The notes beneath the pieces are model-generated. The model was not told where the DNA came from. It saw nothing but the letters and a program-made list of their open reading frames with translations, and did not search any database. DNA of 64,000 nt from Lentilactobacillus senioris DSM 24302 = JCM 17472 (GTDB taxonomy: Bacteria; Bacillota; Bacilli; Lactobacillales; Lactobacillaceae). Both the position numbers and the translations under genes were made by a program. The stretch is taken from NCBI RefSeq assembly GCF_001436555.1, contig NZ_AYZR01000009.1, forward strand, positions 186,001 through 250,000, given 5' to 3'. Of this stretch, positions 61,213 through 64,000 are shown in pieces. Position 1 is the stretch's first letter. Every line of letters starts with the position of its first letter.

Positions 61213-62115
61213 TTATTTCTTCATGTCCATTGCGTGACCACCGAAGCCGTTACGTAAAGCAGAAACAACTTTACCAGTAAAGCTATCGTCAGTCATTGAA
61301 GCGTAACGTTCGTACAATGAAGCAGTGATTACTGGAGTAGCAACGTTTTCTTTAAGGGCTTCTTGAACAGTCCACTTACCTTCACCAGATGAGTGCATAA
61401 CACCAGCAATGGCTGAAAGTTTGTCGTCCTTAGAAAAAGCTTCTTCAGCTAATTCCATCAACCAACCACGAACAACTGAACCGTGGTTCCAAACTTTAGC
61501 AACTGCTTCGTTATTGTAATCAAATTGGCTGTTTTCCAAAACGTCAAATCCTTCACCAATGGCACCCATCATACCGTATTCGATACCGTTGTGAACCATC
61601 TTCAAGAAGTGACCTGAACCAACTTTACCAGTGTAAAGGTAACCGTCTTTTTCTGCAATTCCTTCATACAATGGTTTCAAGTGTTCGAATTTTTCAGCAC
61701 TTGGGCCACCGATCATGAAGTTACCGGCGTTCAAAGCACCGTTCATCCCACCAGAAGTACCACAATCGAAGAAGTTGATTCCTTCTTCAGCGGCTAACTT
61801 ACCATGACGGATTGAGTCTTCATAAAATGAATTACCACCATCAATAAGGTAATCGCCTTCTGAAAGCAAACTAACCATGTCGCTAACGGTTGAATCAGTT
61901 GGGGCCCCAGCAGGAACCATGATCCAAACAGTGCGAGGACCATTTAATTTGCTAACCAAGTCAGCGTTACTAGTTGCACCAGTTGCACCAGCAGCAACAG
62001 CTAATTCAACACTTTCAGGGTTAAGGTCAAATGCTACTACTTCGTTACCGTTTCTAATCATGTTCTTAACAAGGTTAAGGCCCATTTTACCGAGACCGAT
62101 CATACCAATTTGCAT
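61213..62115 (-). CDS. gnd: 6-phosphogluconate dehydrogenase, decarboxylating (short NAD-type)
   Basis: 300 residues: Rossmann IGMIGLGKMGLN, DGGNSFYEDS, substrate block CGTSGGMNGALNAGNFMIGG, and catalytic GHFLKMVHNGIEYGM. The 300-residue form is the GntZ/YqeC branch, which often uses NAD, against about 470 for classical Gnd. It oxidises 6-phosphogluconate to ribulose 5-phosphate and CO2, the entry to the phosphoketolase pathway. It would receive 6-phosphogluconate from the kgu-like cluster at 7-11 kb. ATG 62115 follows AAAGAGGT. Confidence 0.93.
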   Translation of the reverse strand: MQIGMIGLGKMGLNLVKNMIRNGNEVVAFDLNPESVELAVAAGATGATSNADLVSKLNGPRTVWIMVPAGAPTDSTVSDMVSLLSEGDYLIDGGNSFYEDSIRHGKLAAEEGINFFDCGTSGGMNGALNAGNFMIGGPSAEKFEHLKPLYEGIAEKDGYLYTGKVGSGHFLKMVHNGIEYGMMGAIGEGFDVLENSQFDYNNEAVAKVWNHGSVVRGWLMELAEEAFSKDDKLSAIAGVMHSSGEGKWTVQEALKENVATPVITASLYERYASMTDDSFTGKVVSALRNGFGGHAMDMKK

Positions 62116-62165
62116 TTCGTATACCTCTTTCATCTACTTTTTTCTAAGTTCCTATCACGGTTTTA

Positions 62166-62194
62166 ATTATATGATTTGGACTAATTTTTCGCAA
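62166..62194 (-). promoter_or_regulatory. Promoter of gnd
   Basis: On minus TTGCGA (62194-62189), 17 bases, TATAAT (62171-62166). Confidence 0.75.
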
Positions 62195-62286
62195 GAGAAA
62201 AACGAAAATTTTTTTCAAAATAGTCAAATTATGGAATTCATCAAATTTAAGAATCCCATTTTAAAGCGTTTTCTTTATTTTTATTA

Positions 62287-62318
62287 AAATAAAAAAGGGG
62301 CTTCATTCGCCACCTTTT
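62287..62318 (-). terminator. Probable terminator of the YfhO-like gene
   Basis: On minus AAAAGG-T-GGC pairs with GCC-CCTTTT, then TTTTATTTT. Confidence 0.6.
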
Positions 62319-62329
62319 GTAAATAATTT

Positions 62330-64000
62330 TCATTTTTTAAAAAGTTGCCAGCCTGCTGTTCCCAGCATCATTAAAATACTAATGATAGACACTATGATAC
62401 CAGCTTTTAATCCTTCAACTTGATAATCAAATTGTAACTGGTGTTTACCAGGAGTCAGCTTCACTCCCAAGAGACCATCTGCCACCTTTACAGTAGCAGC
62501 CCGTTTACCATCTGATCGTACCTGCCAGCCATCATTATATGGTAGACTCACCAATAAAATTGGTTTGGCTGCTGAAACATTTACCTCACCTTTAAAGTGA
62601 CTGCCCTGACTAGTTAGTTGATCTGCATGTTCCACCTTTAAAGCATGCTGATTTAAATCTTGATACACTTTGTCAAATCTGGATTGGTCAAAGCTAGCTA
62701 CTGATTGGGACAAATCATAAATTGGTTGTTTAGAATCAATTTCAATATCCGTTGTCTGTCCCTTAGTAACCTGGTTAATCTTAATAATTTGAGTTCCTAA
62801 TCCCTGCAAAGTTGGATCTATGGCTTTGCCGTTAATCTTAACTTCAGTATCAGCTAATCGAACCTGAGGAACGTAGAGGTACTGCTGCCCAGTTAACTGG
62901 GATTTTACCGTTAACCGATATTGGAAACGATCATTATGCTTTGTCTGCTTTGTTTTAACTATTCGATCCAACACAAACGGATTTTCCGATCTACCAACTT
63001 CCGCATTCACCAAAGAATTCAAATTATAAAATGGTTGATTAGCATTGAAATGAATATCTTCAATCTGCTTGTTAGTCATAAACCCTAGCCCACTAGTTTG
63101 TTGGTTAACCACGGCTTTACTACGGTTACCATCAATAACCACGTCATACTTCAACCCTAATAATTGTTGAGCGACTGGAGTCGCCCCCATTGAGCCAATT
63201 CGTCTAACGTTACGACTATCAAACCCTAGGCTATTCAGCACGTGCCGAGTATTAGAATTGAGGGTTGAACTATAGGAATTAATTCCCCGATAACCAAAGA
63301 TTAAGGAATCATTATACCCATTGTAATCCACCGGAAATGATTTTCGTAAATCCAGATTATAAACGGTACTGCGGTAAAATTGCTTGTCATTTAGCTTACT
63401 AAACTGATCTTCCGACCGTTGGAATGCCTGTGAATACTGCTTAGTTTGCACCAAAGGCATGGTCCAATTAGCCTCTAAGAAGTTAAATCCCATTTCCACA
63501 CTAACCAATAATAAGATCAAATACTGTGATAGTTGATAATGATTTTTACCAGTGCCAATCACCATTACGGTAGCTAGCAAAAAGGCTGCCGCAAAAATAA
63601 TATTCCAGTTACTTACAAAGTATTGGTAAGTTAGTAATTGATTTAAATCTTGCTGATTAGCTGTAAAGTTAGCCACTGCATAGCCAATTAATATGAGTAC
63701 CATAATTAACACTGCTGTTTTGATCAGAACTTGCTTTTCAGCAAACATCCCTTGCAAATAACCCTCATAAGTTAACATGATTACTGCAAAACTGAACAGA
63801 TAAACCATTCTAAACGGAAAACCGGCTGGTTGTTGAAACATATGCCAAATCGTATTGAACGTTTCAATACCCATGCCTAGTAATATAGCCAATAATAGCC
63901 AGCCAGCAGCACGTTTGTTAGGTTTGGTAATTCGAGAAGACCGGAAATAAACAATCGCTCCGATTAAAAAGAATGATCCAGAAAAAATACTAGGACCGTG
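62330..64000 (-). CDS. YfhO-like membrane protein, 5' end outside the window
   Basis: At least 557 codons. The frame stays open from 64000, so the N terminus is missing. The visible part has about six membrane helices, a long extracytoplasmic region (roughly 160-530) with KQFYRSTVYNLDLRKSFP, DSLIFGYRGINSYSSTLN and the YfhO-typical LLVSLPYNDGWQVRSDGKRA, then one C-terminal helix. YfhO-family proteins are GT-C-like and are linked to transfer of sugars onto cell-wall polymers such as lipoteichoic acid. No start is assigned. Confidence 0.85.
   Translation of the reverse strand, partial: HGPSIFSGSFFLIGAIVYFRSSRITKPNKRAAGWLLLAILLGMGIETFNTIWHMFQQPAGFPFRMVYLFSFAVIMLTYEGYLQGMFAEKQVLIKTAVLIMVLILIGYAVANFTANQQDLNQLLTYQYFVSNWNIIFAAAFLLATVMVIGTGKNHYQLSQYLILLLVSVEMGFNFLEANWTMPLVQTKQYSQAFQRSEDQFSKLNDKQFYRSTVYNLDLRKSFPVDYNGYNDSLIFGYRGINSYSSTLNSNTRHVLNSLGFDSRNVRRIGSMGATPVAQQLLGLKYDVVIDGNRSKAVVNQQTSGLGFMTNKQIEDIHFNANQPFYNLNSLVNAEVGRSENPFVLDRIVKTKQTKHNDRFQYRLTVKSQLTGQQYLYVPQVRLADTEVKINGKAIDPTLQGLGTQIIKINQVTKGQTTDIEIDSKQPIYDLSQSVASFDQSRFDKVYQDLNQHALKVEHADQLTSQGSHFKGEVNVSAAKPILLVSLPYNDGWQVRSDGKRAATVKVADGLLGVKLTPGKHQLQFDYQVEGLKAGIIVSIISILMMLGTAGWQLFKK

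Noticed and set aside
1-64000. CRISPR array, rRNA, tRNA or intact insertion sequence
   Set aside because: I looked for regular spaced repeats, tRNA-like cloverleafs with CCA-type ends and transposase motifs and found none.

Overview
The window looks like chromosome of a Gram-positive, low-to-moderate GC lactic acid bacterium of the Lactobacillaceae. Supporting signs are strong AGGAGG ribosome binding sites with frequent TTG/GTG starts, a complete arginine deiminase operon, ClpL, PepO, lipoate scavenging, a 6-phosphogluconate dehydrogenase of the NAD-type length, and CcpA-type cre sites. I cannot fix genus or species from the sequence. No rRNA, tRNA, CRISPR array, intact insertion sequence or prophage was seen.

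Layout. 1-5.8 kb: housekeeping (lipoprotein, PepO, methionine aminopeptidase, PgpA-type phosphatase, alkyladenine glycosylase). 5.9-12.3 kb: a LacI-regulated sugar-acid cluster (LacI repressor, TIM-barrel isomerase, GntP/CitM-like permease, PfkB kinase, D-2-hydroxyacid dehydrogenase, aldo/keto reductase). It shares palindromic GGGAACCGGTTCCC-type operators and best matches a 2-ketogluconate (kgu) pathway with a substituted permease. Its product, 6-phosphogluconate, would feed Gnd at 61-62 kb. 12.3-22.8 kb: a secreted beta-helix gene broken by one stop codon, RNase HI, cytosine deaminase, a 40-residue basic protein, a ThiD/PdxK kinase, a large membrane protein, 5-FTHF cyclo-ligase and an AraC regulator.

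22.8-30.1 kb: a type I restriction-modification locus on the minus strand (hsdR, hsdM, hsdS) followed by a tyrosine recombinase and an inverted, promoterless hsdS half-gene. Short inverted repeats shared by the two hsdS copies make this a probable phase-variable specificity switch. 30.3-42 kb: OsmC, ClpL (behind a CIRCE-like element), a cold-shock protein, two flavin reductases, a heterodimeric ABC exporter, and LplA facing a lipoyl GcvH-like protein. 42-48 kb: the arcABCD-arcR operon with cre, CRP/FNR/Rex-like and ARG-box-like sites upstream and a terminator-like hairpin between arcB and arcC. 48-64 kb: two MIP channels, a TetR-MMPL pair, an EamA exporter, phosphoglucomutase, DegV, an ABC-F protein with an unusual leader, a small membrane protein, Gnd, and a YfhO-like protein that runs off the right edge.

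The most interesting parts are the invertible hsdS locus, the kgu-like regulon, the CIRCE-like terminator before clpL, and the unassigned small proteins. All functional statements rest on reading motifs by eye and on family knowledge. No database search was run.
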